DNA of 64,000 bases. Source: Urophycis tenuis (lineage: Eukaryota > Chordata > Actinopteri > Gadiformes > Phycidae). Location: NCBI GenBank assembly GCA_036785325.1, contig JAXIVH010000314.1, forward strand, positions 28,501-92,500. The letters are read 5' to 3'. The notes under the pieces were generated by a model. That model was not told the origin of the DNA. It made no database searches and saw only the letters and a list, made by a program, of their open reading frames with translations. Both the position numbers and the translations under genes were made by a program. Shown in pieces: positions 43,012 through 56,464 of this stretch (position 1 is its first letter; the number at the start of each line of letters is the position of its first letter).

Positions 43012-46000
43012 ATGGCGAAGAAATTGATGATCATCGACACGGACTGTGGCATCGACGACGCCCAGGCCATCATGATGGCCCTGGCCGCCCCCGACGTCAA
43101 GGTCCTCGGCATTACCTGCTGTTTTGGCAACACGTCCCTGGAGAATGTGTGCCAGAATGTGTTGGAGGTGCTGTCCGTCTGTAAACGTAAGGAGGTACGT
43201 ACCGTGGTTCAAATACAAACGATCCCCAATGCGTTAATAGTTTGCTTAGCTGAAAAATACACTTGGGAAATAAATCAATTATTGATTCAAATAAGATAGC
43301 CAAATGTAGAAAATGCTTATTTGTCTTTGTTCGGTAAAACTGAACAGACTGCTTTTATGTCTGGTTACCAACAACACACCAAGCTCCCCAGGGCCGGTTC
43401 TGACCCAGTTGGTGCCCTAGGCAAGATTTTGGATGGTGCCCCTTACATCGCAGGTTAAAGGGTGTACTGTATGAACACACGAACACCAATTGGTTCCTAG
43501 CCAATGTCGCCGGAAATTCCACCTCCACTCATTGTGTTCATACACGTGCACATAAACGGCCTATTTAATAGGCTATGTATGTTGTTATGTTGTTGTGGTA
43601 TTTCAGCATTAGTAAAAAAATAAAAAATAAATAATAATAATAAAATACAAAAGTAAAACGTTTTCCTTGCATGGACGTGGGTGGACCCAAGGTTCCTGCG
43701 TTGGCCACTGCCCCTGTAATGAACGCAGTGAAGGAATGCAGTGAAGGAACGCGGTGAAGGAAGGCAGTGAAGGAACGCAATGAAGGAACGCAATGAAGGA
43801 ACGCAGTGAAGGAAGGCAGTGAAGGAAAGCAGTGAAGGAACGTAATGAAGGAACACAGTGAAGGAACATAGTTGACGTGTCTGCTCAGATCCCGGTGTTC
43901 CAGGGCTTGGGCGGCCCACTGGTCAGGGCCTCTAAGCCGCCTAGCGACCACTTTGGCGGCGACGGCCTGGGCGACGTCCTGGAAGACCGCGACCCGGACT
44001 GGAGGGAGAAGGTCCAGCAGGAGCACGCCGTCCACGCCATGATCAGACTGGCGTCGGAGAACCCCGAGCAGGTGGGAGAGACCACCACCCTGTAGCTGGT
44101 GTGGCCGCCTCATCCAGGGGCCGTGATCCAGAACCGGGTTTTTGTTTGTGCCGCAGGTGTCCCTAGTGGCCCTTGGCCCGCTCACTAACCTGGCGCTGGC
44201 GCTGAGGCTGGACCCGCTCTTCCCCAGCCGCCTCAAGGACCTCTTCATCATGGGGGGAAACATGGAAGGTGAGTTCAACGCCACTCCGTGTTGCATATGC
44301 ATGTTTGCACGTGAAAATGTTCTTCTACCCCCATTGCATGCATTAGCCAGTGTAAGAAAATAGACGGATAAACGAGCGAGTCAGAAAAGCCTTACAAAGT
44401 GACGTACTTTCGTAAATTAGTATTCATGGCCCCGCCCACCTTGGCTTGCGCCCGCCTGCTGGAAGGCCGTATTGATTCTGTGACCAGCAGGTAGCAGAGC
44501 CCGTCTCGGCAGGTAGTAGCTAAACAGCAAGTTGCTAACATGGCAGATAACCGCAGGGAGCGGGGTAACCCGCAGTGGTGGAATGTGGTGGAACGTGGTG
44601 GAACGTGGTGGAACGAGCTCCCTGCCAATGTCAGGACCGCAGAGTCACTCCCCATCTTCCGGAGGAGACTCAAGACCCACTTGTTCAGAGTTCACCTGCA
44701 TAACCCTACCCTCATTCTCTTATTTGTTGTACGTCTTGGCACTTTAATCACTCTTTGTAATTTGGCACTTTGATCGCTCTTTGTAACTTGGCACTTAGTC
44801 AGAGATGTTGTATACTAGCAATGGTTAACCTAGCGATTGAAATGCTTGAAATGTTTTGGTGACTTTCTCGCTGTATTAGCAGCAATGAAATGTTTCACCT
44901 TCTTATGACAAATGTACTCTTTGTTAGTCGCTTTGGATAAAAGCGTCTGCTAAATGCCCTAAATATAAATGTAAATGTAACCCATCAGCAGAGGGAAACC
45001 AGCCTTTTAAGACTTACATATTCCTCTCATCGTTTAGCAGACACCTCTATCCAAAGCGATAAGTGAGTGTGAAAACAATCAAAGAATAGCACCGATGATT
45101 GGACTGGCAAAAAAACTAAACGGCAGGCGATGTTTCTGTGACAGGGAAGGGCAACGTGACCTTATGTGGGGAGTTCAACTTTGTGACTGACCCGGAGTCG
45201 GCCCACATCGTCCTGGGGGAGTTCTGCTGCCCGACACACATTGCCACCTGGGAATACTGCTGCAGAAACCAACTCACCTGGGTCAGTACCTCCTCCTGTA
45301 TATCACCCCCACACCCCATCACACACGCGTGAGGTTGAACCCAGAACCTTGCAGGTTGAACCCAGAACCTTTCAGCGGGGAGTCAAGCATTCATTAGGAC
45401 TATCCTGCCGTATGTGCACATTATAAACAATAGGACTCACAGCACGTCACTCCAGTCCGTATCTCGGCACTCCTGCAGTCCTACACTACCACCTCCACTT
45501 AGGGAGAACCTCAGGGGAGAGAGACACAGCCCCTACGAGAAACTTAAAGCTGAGACGGTTGGAGCTACGTCTTGTTTCCTGTATCGTTAAGAGATTTTCT
45601 ACCTTTGCGTGAGTGAATGAAGAGGGGATTTAAACAAGTGTATTTCTACAGTGGCCAGTCTACACAGTGATGATTTGTAACCTTTTATAGCCACTTTACA
45701 GCTGAGTTTGTGTTCACTGTGAGGAGACAATTCCGCGCTCACACAGATCCCCGCAGTCTGATTGGTCGAAACAAATGTGAAGCGACAGAAAGCGAAATGC
45801 CCCGTTCCCCCAGATTTGAGCTCGCCTGCCAATCGGACTTTAAATCACCCATCTAAAGTCTGCTTTGTCTCGTCCCATCCTCACCTCTCCTGTCCTCGGG
45901 GGGGGGACGGCGGTGTGTTCCCGCGTGTCCAACGTGTTCCAGGAGTTCTTCGAGGAGATGCTGAGCCAGGACGCCCCGGCGGCTCGCTTCATGAAGCTGC

Positions 46001-46302
46001 TGACCTCCAAGTGCTGGGCGTACTCGCAGGCGGCCATGAAGGGCAAGCGGGACGTGTTCTTCGGCCCGGGCTTCGTGTCCTACGACTCCTACGCCATGGC
46101 GGCCTGCGTGGACGCCACCGTGGTGACCAAGAGCCTGCACTGCGGCGTCCACGTGGAGCTGCAGGGCAGCGGCGTGTGCCGCGGCATGATGGCGCTCGAC
46201 CCCACGGACCAGCTGCAGAAGCCCCGCCGCGTCACCGTCATGACGGAGTGCGACCCGGAGAAGCTCCAGAAGCTGCTGGCCAACTCACTGCGACAGCCCT
46301 GA
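43012..46302 (+). CDS. Inosine-uridine-type nucleoside hydrolase
   Basis: Five exons (43012-43194, 43889-44071, 44157-44268, 45145-45281, 45943-46302) join with GT-AG ends into 324 residues, a normal length for the family. The enzyme hydrolyses the N-glycosidic bond of ribonucleosides to free base and ribose. The calcium-binding N-terminal motif is present (IIDTDCGIDD, Asp9, Asp11, Asp15 and Asp16). LVALGPLTNLA in exon 3, IMGG and the NFVTDPESAHIV block in exon 4 (compare NxxxDPEAA) are also family hallmarks. The start is the first ATG and is directly followed by the first beta strand. The family occurs in fishes but is not known from mammals. It lies head to head with bivm and tail to tail with tmem131. 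No lesion is seen, so it looks functional. The precise substrate is not predictable. Confidence 0.93.
43720..43866. repeat. 13-bp tandem array before hydrolase exon 2
   Basis: Eleven or so GAAGGAACGCAGT-like units, varying at one or two bases, end about 20 bp before the 3' splice site at 43,888. No pyrimidine tract is left except GTGTCTGCTCAG. Confidence 0.85.
44540..44965 (+). mobile_element. L2/CR1-type LINE 3' end
   Basis: In hydrolase intron 3. WNELPANVRTAESLPIFRRR is encoded near 44,600-44,680, followed by a 3' UTR that ends GTCGCTTTGGATAAAAGCG, then TCTGCTAAATGCCC and AAATGTAAATG. It is related to 11,200-11,600 and 57,350-57,975. A 12-bp GTGGTGGAAC(G/A)T repeat near 44,575-44,610 is local. 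Confidence 0.8.
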
Positions 46303-46524
46303 GGCGCGTTTGCTGCGGGGCGGGGCGCCTTACGGGGACCGCTGCCGTCCACTAGGCAGTCGTCAACACGAAGCACACCGGGCACGCAGCCTCACCAAGT
46401 GTACATTGAATGTAAACATCTGGGACAAATTGGCAATTCATGTTTGTTTAATTTGTGTTGATCGTTCTTTTGGAAGGAATCAGACTTTGTTGGTGAACAA
46501 ACTCATTAAAGATATGTTTCAGAG

Positions 46525-46530
46525 AATAAA
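46525..46530 (+). terminator. Polyadenylation signal of the hydrolase gene
   Basis: AATAAA lies 223 bp after the stop codon, in the gap before the MITE at 46,571. Confidence 0.6.
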
Positions 46531-46570
46531 TATAACTGCTGCTAACTCCCTATGAATTATTGAAGCCGTA

Positions 46571-47030
46571 TAGCCTGGGAATTCCCATGCTGCTTTGCGC
46601 GCGATTTCATTCTCACTGCAAAGACAGCCTGGAAACCACCGCCCTTATTTTCCCCTGAGTTAGGGAACCAATCACAGAACGGGGGGGGGGGGCAGCAAGA
46701 CGATGACGACGTCTATGCGCGACACCGAAGCTTGTAGCGTGTTAATCCAACATGGCAGTGGACACAACGTTACCGTTCGATGCAGCCTTAGAAAGTGTAT
46801 TAAGTAGCTTTTGTAGCAATTAATTTAATTTTAGTAGCTAATTTTTAGTAGCAATTGGCTATGAATCGCGCGCAAAGCAGCATGGGAAGAACCAGACGCC
46901 ATTTGATAGACATTCGTAGCGCCCAATAAACGGCTCTAGGCATTCGTAAACCACGCCTCAAATACGAGAAAATGCACACCTAGTTCCCAGACCACCATCT
47001 CATCGAGATGTGGACGCGTCAGCCAGGCTA
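46571..47030. mobile_element. MITE with 9-bp target duplication
   Basis: Ends TAGCCTGG and CCAGGCTA are flanked by GAAGCCGTA on both sides (46,562-46,570 and 47,031-47,039). Inside, perfect 25-bp inverted arms (46,582-46,606 and 46,864-46,888) surround a non-coding middle with a G-run. A 9-bp duplication is what Mutator-like elements make; that class is a guess. Confidence 0.75.
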
Positions 47031-47409
47031 GAAGCCGTACACATTTTTCTTCCATTAAAAAGAGTCACGGACCCGAGTCGCTCATTTCTGCGTAATTGAG
47101 ATATCTGGACTGTCAGAGCATTCGTCCAGATTTGATGGTGGTTAAACTTCCCTCAGTAGAGCGCTGAAGGACAACACTTCAAATTGAATTATGAAGACGA
47201 GGTCTGGCATTTCAATTGAAGGTGGCCATTAAACGCGTCATCCTCAATAGAAAGATGGAGCTCTGGACAGCCAGAATACCTCCGTGTGGGGACCTTACCT
47301 GGGGGGCCCTCACTGTGTGTGGTGAACCAACTTCCGTTGGGAATGTCTCATTTAAAAATACAATTCACAGCTAATGATCTTCCCAGGTTATCTTCAGCAC
47401 CTCAAGTCC

Positions 47410-50400
47410 TCAGACGGGATCATAGGATTGGCTGGGCCAGGGCTCGGAGCCCTTCCGGGCCAGCATGGGACGCCACAGGCTCCAGGGGTTATAGGTCGGG
47501 CTCAGCTCCCCAGGAGAGGGCGGAGTCTCGGGGCTGGTGGGCGAGGCATTGGAAGGCGTGGTGAAACAGTGGTGCAGTGTGGGGTCTTGGCTGGTGGACC
47601 AGATGGGGCTGCTGAACGGGCCGGTGGTGGACCAGGGACTCCCCGAGGTGGTGAAGATGGACTATAGGAGGAAAGAACAAGATCTTAATATTTCAAGGGT
47701 GCAACCAGAGGTCACAATTTGAAGCCAACTGGGCCTGTCGCTGGGTCTGGGTATTTGACACACTGTAATTTATAAACAATGGCCTAACTGTGTGGGGACC
47801 TAACTGTATGTACCTAACTGTGTGGGGACCTAACTGTATGTACCTAACTGTGTGGGGACCTAACTGTATGTACCTAACTGTGTGGGGACCTAACTGTATG
47901 TACCTAACTGTGTGGGGACCTAACTGTATGTACCTAACTGTGTGGGGACCTAACTGTATGTACCTAACTGTGTGAGGACCTAACTGTATGTACCTAACTG
48001 TGTGGGGACCTAACTGTATGTACCTAACTGTGTGGGGACCTAACTGTATGTACCTAACTGTGTGGGGACCTAAGCATGCGGGGACCTAACCCTGCGAGGA
48101 CCTAACTGTGTGGGGACCGAACTATGGACCTAAGCATGAGAGGACCTAAGCATGAGAGGACCTAACCCTGCAAGGACCTAAGTGTGTGAGGACCTAACCC
48201 TGTGAGGACCTAACTCTGTGAGGACCTAACTGTAGGAACCTAACTGAGTGAACCTAAGCGTATGAGGAGATAACCCTGCGAGGATCTAAGCGTGTGGGGA
48301 CCTAACTGTGTGTGTGGGAACCCAACGTTGTGGGGACCCTACCGTGGTGGGGATGGTGGGCGAGCCGCAGCTGCTGGCCCAGGAGGTGAGAGGGTCCACG
48401 GGGGGAGCATCCCAGATGGACGACGGTGACTGCCCCTCCGTCGGCTCAGACCAGCTTTGCTGCGGCTCTGGTTTCTTGGCCTCGTTTATTCCTCTGAAAA
48501 CTGTTCGACAAACAAAGACCTCCTTATTGAAGCAGGTCAGGACCATTGCCAAAATATCTACCTATTTTATACGTTGATGTATCATGATGTATCATGATTG
48601 TTTAAACATGCCCCACAGTGGTATTGTCAGACCGATATTTTGCTTTTGAATGTTTCACAGCTTATGAAGAGAAGGGAGTACCTCTGGTCAAGTTGAAGGA
48701 GTTGCTGGGTCCGAACGCTGAGAAGGAGTGGTCAGCGCTAACGGGAGGAGGGGACCGTGTGACCAGAGGAGTCCACAACCCAGAACTGTGAGGAGAGAAG
48801 TGTTCACCAACAATGTTACCCATATGCACATCTTATTTAGATTTCCATATGCACATTCTATCTATTCACATTTATTTATTTACCTAGGTTTTCATCATCA
48901 TTGTATACAACAACACAGTCACCTTAATCTGCCATTGTGGTACCTTTCAGAGCTGTAACTATCCACGGACGTGGTGTGTGTCAGGGAGAGAGCTGGATTC
49001 TCCGGTCTCCACATCCCAGGAGCACCTGAGGAGACGGTAAGATGTGGGGTACCCCACCAAGAGGAAGTCTTTAAAGAGTTTCAGGGTCATTTCTGTAATT
49101 AGTTTGGCATCATTCTGAAACGTTGTGTAACTGAACAGGTGTGGACCACAACAGGTGAGTGTGTTAACGAGCAGCGAGGAATCCTCATCTCACCTGGACT
49201 CCTGTCATAGCCTGCAGAGCTGGGGTCCCGGTCCTGGAGGGGGTCTGGGATCCGCCCAGCTGCAGACCTGGTGCCTGGAGCCCTCCTGGTTTCATCACTG
49301 GAATACAACGCAAGGTCTCAGCTGCTCTGCTGTTACACACATGTTGGGTTGGCGGGCCCAAGCCCACCCCCAACCCAGGACCCCCAATCCCAGACCAATG
49401 ACATCAGTCCAATGTTGTGGTTTTTGTCACGACACACGCCTGAATCAGTTCCCTTATTATTTGAAAATAGCCGAGTGTAGCGATTCCTCCGTGAACAGAA
49501 AGGCCGACGTTGTTCACTGATCATCGAGATGTCTCCAAATGATCAGACGCAGAGCAACAATCATTTGCTCTGAGAAAAGAGAAAAACTTTATCCGTCAAG
49601 CAAACAGACAAAAGGTTGAATTATACTCTCCTGCAGCAGCTGTTCGACCCAGAGGTATGAGTCAACCTTAAGCATAGCCTCTGGCGCGGTAGACTCTGCT
49701 GTCAAAAGCAGATTACAACAATTGATCTCAGCCACGGGACCATCTTGCCCACCGACCTTGTAGTGTCCAGAGTCACGCGGTAGCCGTCCACGGGCAGAGG
49801 GGCAGGAAGTCCCGGCGGGGGCGAGCAGAGCCCAACCATAGCCCGCTTGAGGAAGAGGTCTGTGTTCCTGGTCTGCATGGAGATCTGCTGAAGAGTGGCT
49901 ACCTCTACTGCGGTGCGGAGGGAAGGAAGACAGAGGGAGGCACCGATGAATCCCGTCTCTTCAACGATGTTTCATGACAGATGTTGACCATTGTAAGTAA
50001 TGAACAATGATTGTTCCTCTGTGGTCATACATAGACCGGAGTGGGTCTATGTATGCCCACAAAGGGTGCATATGACATGGAGGTGATGACAAGGTAGGGA
50101 CGACAGGGTGCTGAATTACACTTCTGCACTGAATGACTGCATTCCACCAGCAGCTACTCAATGTCATGGCGACACGGTGGCAACAACATCATTCATGGTG
50201 GTGACATGATGATAACGCCGGGGTGAGCTTTGAGGCAAGAGGTTTGAGGCAGGGCCAGACTCACGGCTGCTGATAGTGGACAGGGGAAGATCCCATTCAG
50301 GAGGGTCCAACTCCTTCTCCTCCTCTGAGACAATGCAGGACTCTGGGAGAAGGTTGCTGCAGTAGTCCAGGTCTGGAACAGGGCTGCTTCGCTGCCGTGA

Positions 50401-53400
50401 GACACGAGGGGGTTGGCGGTCTTGCTGTTCCTCAGAGACTGCTGCAAAAGTAGAATTAGAGTAGACATTAAAGTGTGTGCTACATACATAAAGCTGCTCA
50501 GCTATGGTTCAAACAAGACTTAAGAAGGCATACATCGCTTTTTGGGTGACGTTTTGGTCTTCGGGACACTGGAGAGAGGCTGTGAAGATCTGGGTGGTAA
50601 GGTCTGGTCATCGTTCCCCCCATAGGGCAGCTCTAGAGGACTAGAACAGAATAGACATTTCATATTAGATACAACATCAGTTAGATTACAGAGAAAAAGC
50701 AATGATATTGACATCCTTGTCTTGAAATGACATGAAGACACCTAGCTGTGGTCGGCTGGCTGTGTCTTCTCAGGGATCCTGTATCTGATTGGCTGCCTCT
50801 CCTGGTAGTTCCTGTATCTGATTGGCTGCCTCTCCTGGTAGTTCCTGTATCTGATTGGCTGCCTCTCCTGGTAGTTCCTGTATCTGATTGGCTGCATCTC
50901 CTGGTAGTTCCTGTATCTGATTGGCTGCATCTCCTGGTGGTTCCAATTCCTGACTTGCTGCTTCTTGTGTTGGCTCCAGTTCCTGATTGGCTGTTTCTCC
51001 TGTTGGTTCCTGTTCCTGATTGGCTGTCTGATTGGCGACTTCCTGGTTTCTGGCTTTTGTGTGTGTTTGAAAGATCTGATGTTTCTTCTTCTCTATTTTC
51101 AAAGCTCACAGTCCTTCCTTTCTTTGTCACTAGTTGCTGTAAGAAAGCAAACATAAAAATAAAAAAATATCAAACAAGTACATCAAACAAGTAAGCGCAT
51201 TAGTCAGTCCAGTCATGAGTTTGCAAAATGTGACCGGATGTTGATACCAGAGTTGGCCACTAGGAAAGATATAAGATATTTTCTGTCTCACTATAATATT
51301 TAAGGTTTATTCCACCCAATTTTTTTATTCCCACCCACTGAGCTACTGCTGCCCACATTTGGGCAGCAGTAGCTCAGTGGGTAGAGCGGGTGTACAGAGC
51401 GGGTCATCCACTAACCGTAGGGTCGGCGGTTCGATCCCCTTGACCCCCCTCTTCCTTCAACTGTCCACATGCTGAACCCCACAAATGTACTGATTCTAAG
51501 TCGCTTTGGACAAAAGCATCTGCTAAATGCCCCTTTACCCTTTAAATGCCAAAACAATTGTGATTCATGATATTACTACAGTTCAATAGAGGTGTTGTAT
51601 CACTGTCTAGAACAAATACATAACTGGATGAACCAAAAATTTCTTCAATTAAACCATAACAAAACTGGCGTTATTGTTTTTGGCAGTAAAGAAACAAGGA
51701 TTACCTGGAGTCACTGTCTTTAAAGACCAAAGACCAAGTCCGAAACCTTGGTGTGCTGATAGACTCTGACTTTCAGCAGTCATATCAAATCAATCACCAA
51801 AACAGCCTTCTACCAGCTGAAGAACACATCCAGAGTGAGAGGTCTCATGTCCCAAACAGATCAGGAGAAGCTGATCCATGCTTTTATCTCCAGTAGACTT
51901 GACTATTGTAATAGTCTTCTGACAGGTCTGCCCCAAAAGAACATTAAACATCTGCAGCTCATTCAGAATGCTGCAGCTCTGGTTCTTACTGACAAAGAGA
52001 TCAGAGCATATTACTCCAGTTCAGAAGACTTTACACTGGCTCCCTGTCAGCTATAGAATATACTTTAAAGTTCTGCTACTGGTCTATAAATCACTGCATG
52101 GAACATGCAATTATTCTATAAGCACTCCTTTACTGATTTTATGCTGTTGCATTATACTGCACTATATGTTTTAAATTAACCTCTACTTAACTTATGCATG
52201 TTCATTTTTTAAATGCTCTTATGTTTAGTTTGAATGCTCTTTATTCTTTGTTTTTAAATGCTTTTAAATGTTAAACTTTTAATCATGTAAAGCACATTGA
52301 GTTAGTTGCCTTGTGTATGAAATGCACTATATAAATAAATAAAGCTTAAATAAATAAAAAGCTTAAAAATAAAGCTTAAGCCTAAAACATACCAGAAACA
52401 TTTCACCTTACATTTTGTTCAGAAACATAGAACACGCCTTTTTTTTTTGTTTTTTTTGGCAGCACTGCCGCACGAACACGAGGGTCCTAGAATTGGGGTC
52501 CCAGAACTGCGGTCCTAGAACTGCGGTCCCAGAACTGCGGTCCCAGAACTGCGGTCCCAGAACTGCGGTCCCAGAACTGCGGGCTTGAATCTGCAGCCTC
52601 CATGTCTGCAGACACCCCCTCCTCGAGCCAGGGAGAAACAAATGAACTATGAGACCACACTAATGGTATCATCTCACCTCTCTGTTTGAGGTGTCGAGGT
52701 CCATGGTGGAGGTGTCGGTGGTGGAGGTGTCGGTGGTGGTGGAGGAGGCATCGTCATCCTGCAGATCCTTCAGCTCGTCTCCATGAGTCCCGACCTTCTT
52801 TCCCTCCTCCATCTCTTCCTCCTCCTCCTCCTCCTCCTCTTCCTCCTGCTCATCCTCCTCCTCTGGCTCCTTCCTCTCCTCTTTCCTCTTCCTCTTCTTT
52901 TTCTTCTTCTTCTTCTTCTGTTCTTTGCTCTTAGCTCCCACTTTCAACGAGAGCTCTGCAGGAAAAGCACAAACCCTTTAGAAACCGGCAGCGTATGACA
53001 ACAGATTAGAAAACACAAAGCCTCCCCAACCTGATGGTATTATTCCAGGTCATAGTGCACAGTCTGGCCACAACACAACACCAGGTAGGAGTAGCAACAA
53101 ACCTTGAATTTCAACTTTCAAGTTTATTTGTCATAGGTGCCTTGCACATAAAAAAGAGAAAAAGATAATAGATGGACTAATAGAATAGATCTATAAGATA
53201 TCTATGTAAGAGAGGTATCTGGTGGTCTGACCCGCTTGGTGTAGGTAGTAGACCCAGGTACCTGACTGTTGTTCTGGGAGGGAGCTGGGCTGGTCTGAAG
53301 CATGGCCACTGGTGGCTCCAGAGAGCTCCTGGTCCTCCAGCAGACCAGCGTCCTCCTCCTCCTCCTCCTCCTCCTCCTCCTCCTCCCCAGCACACAGGTC

Positions 53401-56056
53401 CCTTCTCTGGGGAAGCCCTGTTCCAGGCTGCCCCTCATCCTCACCGAGGCCCACTATTGGCTGCTGCCTGCCGCCCTGAGCCTTCCTATTGGCCAGCTGA
53501 GCTGAGCCTGAGGCGCTCCCATTTGCCGACGGGGAGGCACTTGTCCAATGTGCGACCGTACTTTGGCCCACCCTGGACTTCCTGTCCAGCCCGCCCGCTT
53601 CGGCGCCATGGCGACCGCCGACCCGAGAGGCCCCGCCCCCAGAGCCATAGAACCCCCTAGAGTTCAGCGGGGGGTCACAGGGGTCATCGGAGCTGGAGGG
53701 AGGAGGAGGTGGAGGTGGAGGGAGGGGGAGGTGTGGTTATGAACACGTGTCATTTATTTATTATTACTTATGTATTACCTATTAATCAATTAAAAGGTGA
53801 AAACAGAGGCCACCAGCTCGTAGTTTGCATAAAGTACAACTTATTATTTAATCAGTTGTTTAGTTTGGTAAAGCAAAGATAAACTAAATCTAGACGTGAG
53901 ACTGATAGTATTTTGGACAAAATAAGTGAATCTTTCTGAAGTTCACGTTCTCTACGCCGCGAGTGCAAGGTACGGTGTTGGGTTCTGGTTCCCTCCTGCG
54001 TTATCCCGGGCCACTCCTGACCCACTAAACTAGTCTGGCCCCGCCCTGGGTCAGGACTCACTGTGTCAGGCTGTTGGTTTCTCTGAGGTCAAACAGGCCA
54101 TTCTCCAGGGTGAGATGCGTCCTGAACATCTCCCACCGGCTGTGGGCCTCCAGGTAGGCCATGACTCCCACCAGCAGCAACATGCAACTGGAGGACAAAG
54201 GTCAGATAAAGTCACCACTAGAAGGCTGGAGGAGGACTTACCTCACTAGCTACCTAAATTCACCTTTTCACCCAATTCACCCACTCACCTCTATCCATAT
54301 TCAATCATTAAACCACCCATTCACATAAACATGAACCCACTCATACCCACGTTAAGTCACATTATGTTCACGCATTCATTCACTGAGTGATTTATGCAAA
54401 GGCAAATAAGCTGGTTTTGTGTCTTAGTCAAGGAGACTAAGGTAGTGATGACGACAAGATGATACCCACCTCATGACCAGGGACACCAGGAGGCAGAAGT
54501 TCCACTCCCAGGCCGGTCGGGGTAAGGTTTCGGCACAGGGCCCCAGCATGTGGTGGGGCACTGAGGCGTTCAAGACAAACACGAACTCTGAGCCTCCACG
54601 AGTCACCAGCCTCAGCTCTCTGATCACCCGAGACGCGGAGAAATCTGGAGTGAACCTGGAGAAGACATCCAACGATGAACTGGCCGAAAACCAAACCAAA
54701 GCTAACCAAACCAAACCAAACCACCACCAGGGCTATAAAACAGACGTGCACTCACAGTATGACGAGCTCCCTGGAGGAGTTTGGTTGTATAATGAACTCC
54801 TGACAGTCCAGAATGGTGAAGCCGTGTCCTCCACACACGTGTCTGTTGATTTGGGCAGACGTGACGTGAACTGGCAGCACACCAGCGTTCTCCACCTTGA
54901 AGGTTCTCCGCAGAGAGTGGGTGGGCTCCTTCATGCTGGTGTCTGGGAAGGAACACGGCCAACGCCTTAGTCCTGCTGGCTGACTAACTGACGATTTAGG
55001 ATCGATGGTGATGAACAAGAATTGATTTTGTGAAACCATTTATTTCAATTCAGAGTAAAAATTGTATGTAGGCCTAATGATAAAATAGGATTCAGCATTT
55101 AGGATTTTATCCAAGATTCAAAAACTGAGACACCCACATCAACTCATGTATGTATGTGAACATATTTGTATGATTTATCATATAGCATTAGAGTCATTAT
55201 AAAGGTTTGCTTGCTTGTGTTTAATTTCCCACGCGTATTCCTAGGGGTGAATGGTTGAGTGCAGCACACGTGAACTCGCGGTCTGGACATGCAAACTAGT
55301 GAACTCACAATTGGTGCATTGTCTGAGCAGGGCCTCTGTCATCTTGAACCTCAGGTAACCTTCTTGTCCTTGGGTCTTCCCACCCACCTTCAGGTGTTCC
55401 AGAACTCCCCGTCCCTCTAGAAGTACCACGTCCATCACGGTCAGGTTGTTCCTGAACAGAACCACAACATGAACGCTCCGCTGCCACTTTGTCAGGTACA
55501 CCCAACTCATGCCAGGTGGAACACCATTTTGTCAGAATCACTAAAAGCTTCATTGTCAGGCAAATTTGCACACACAAGGAAGTTGTTCTGATATGTCGGT
55601 GCAGTGAATCAAGTTTACAGATGCCCTTCCGTATGCACACTGTTTGGTTTTAGCACACACCCGTTTAACAGGAACGTGGCATACAAGGTATCCCATTACC
55701 GATTGAGTCATTGAGTCACTTCACACACAGGTCATAAGCCGGGAACAGCTTACACAGGGATATCGGGGGATCGAACCCAGCACCTTTGGTCTGGGTGGGG
55801 TCTCCTGGCTTGTGGCGTACCTGACTATCAGCAGGGATGAGACGCTGTGGTTGCTGCTGGGCGTGAAGGTCACGTTGAAGGACTTGGTTTCTCCTGGCTG
55901 GAGGAGCAGGTTGTATGCCAAGGACTTGGAGGGTCCCTGGAGGAACCCGGGACCACTGCTCACCGGAGCAGACTTTACCACGCACACACACACACACAGA
56001 CACACGCACGCACGCACGCACGCACGCACACGCACACGCACACGCACACAGACACG

Positions 56057-56115
<59 letters not shown>

Positions 56116-56196
56116 GCACGCACGCACGCACACACACGCACACGCACACACACACACACAGACACACAAACACACGCACACACAGACACACGCACG

Positions 56197-56247
<51 letters not shown>

Positions 56248-56366
56248 AGACACACACGCGCATGCACGCACGCACGCACGCACGCACACACGCACACACG
56301 CACACAGACACACAAACACACGCACACACAGACACACGCACGCACGCACACACAGACACACGCACG

Positions 56367-56405
<39 letters not shown>

Positions 56406-56418
56406 AGACACACGCGCA

Positions 56419-56464
<46 letters not shown>

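Noticed and set aside
43565..44302. 245-codon minus-strand frame
   Set aside because: It is antisense to hydrolase exons 2 and 3 and crosses the 13-bp array; no domain.
47790..47975. Open frame of ten-residue repeats
   Set aside because: It is a by-product of the 30-bp tandem array inside a tmem131 intron, with no start context or conservation signal.
51365..51450. Functional tRNA gene
   Set aside because: A and B boxes are present but the arms do not fold into a complete clover-leaf and a LINE-like tail follows; it is a SINE.
52686..52998. Leucine- and serine-rich plus-strand frames
   Set aside because: They are antisense to the Lys/Glu-rich tmem131 exon 52955-52678.
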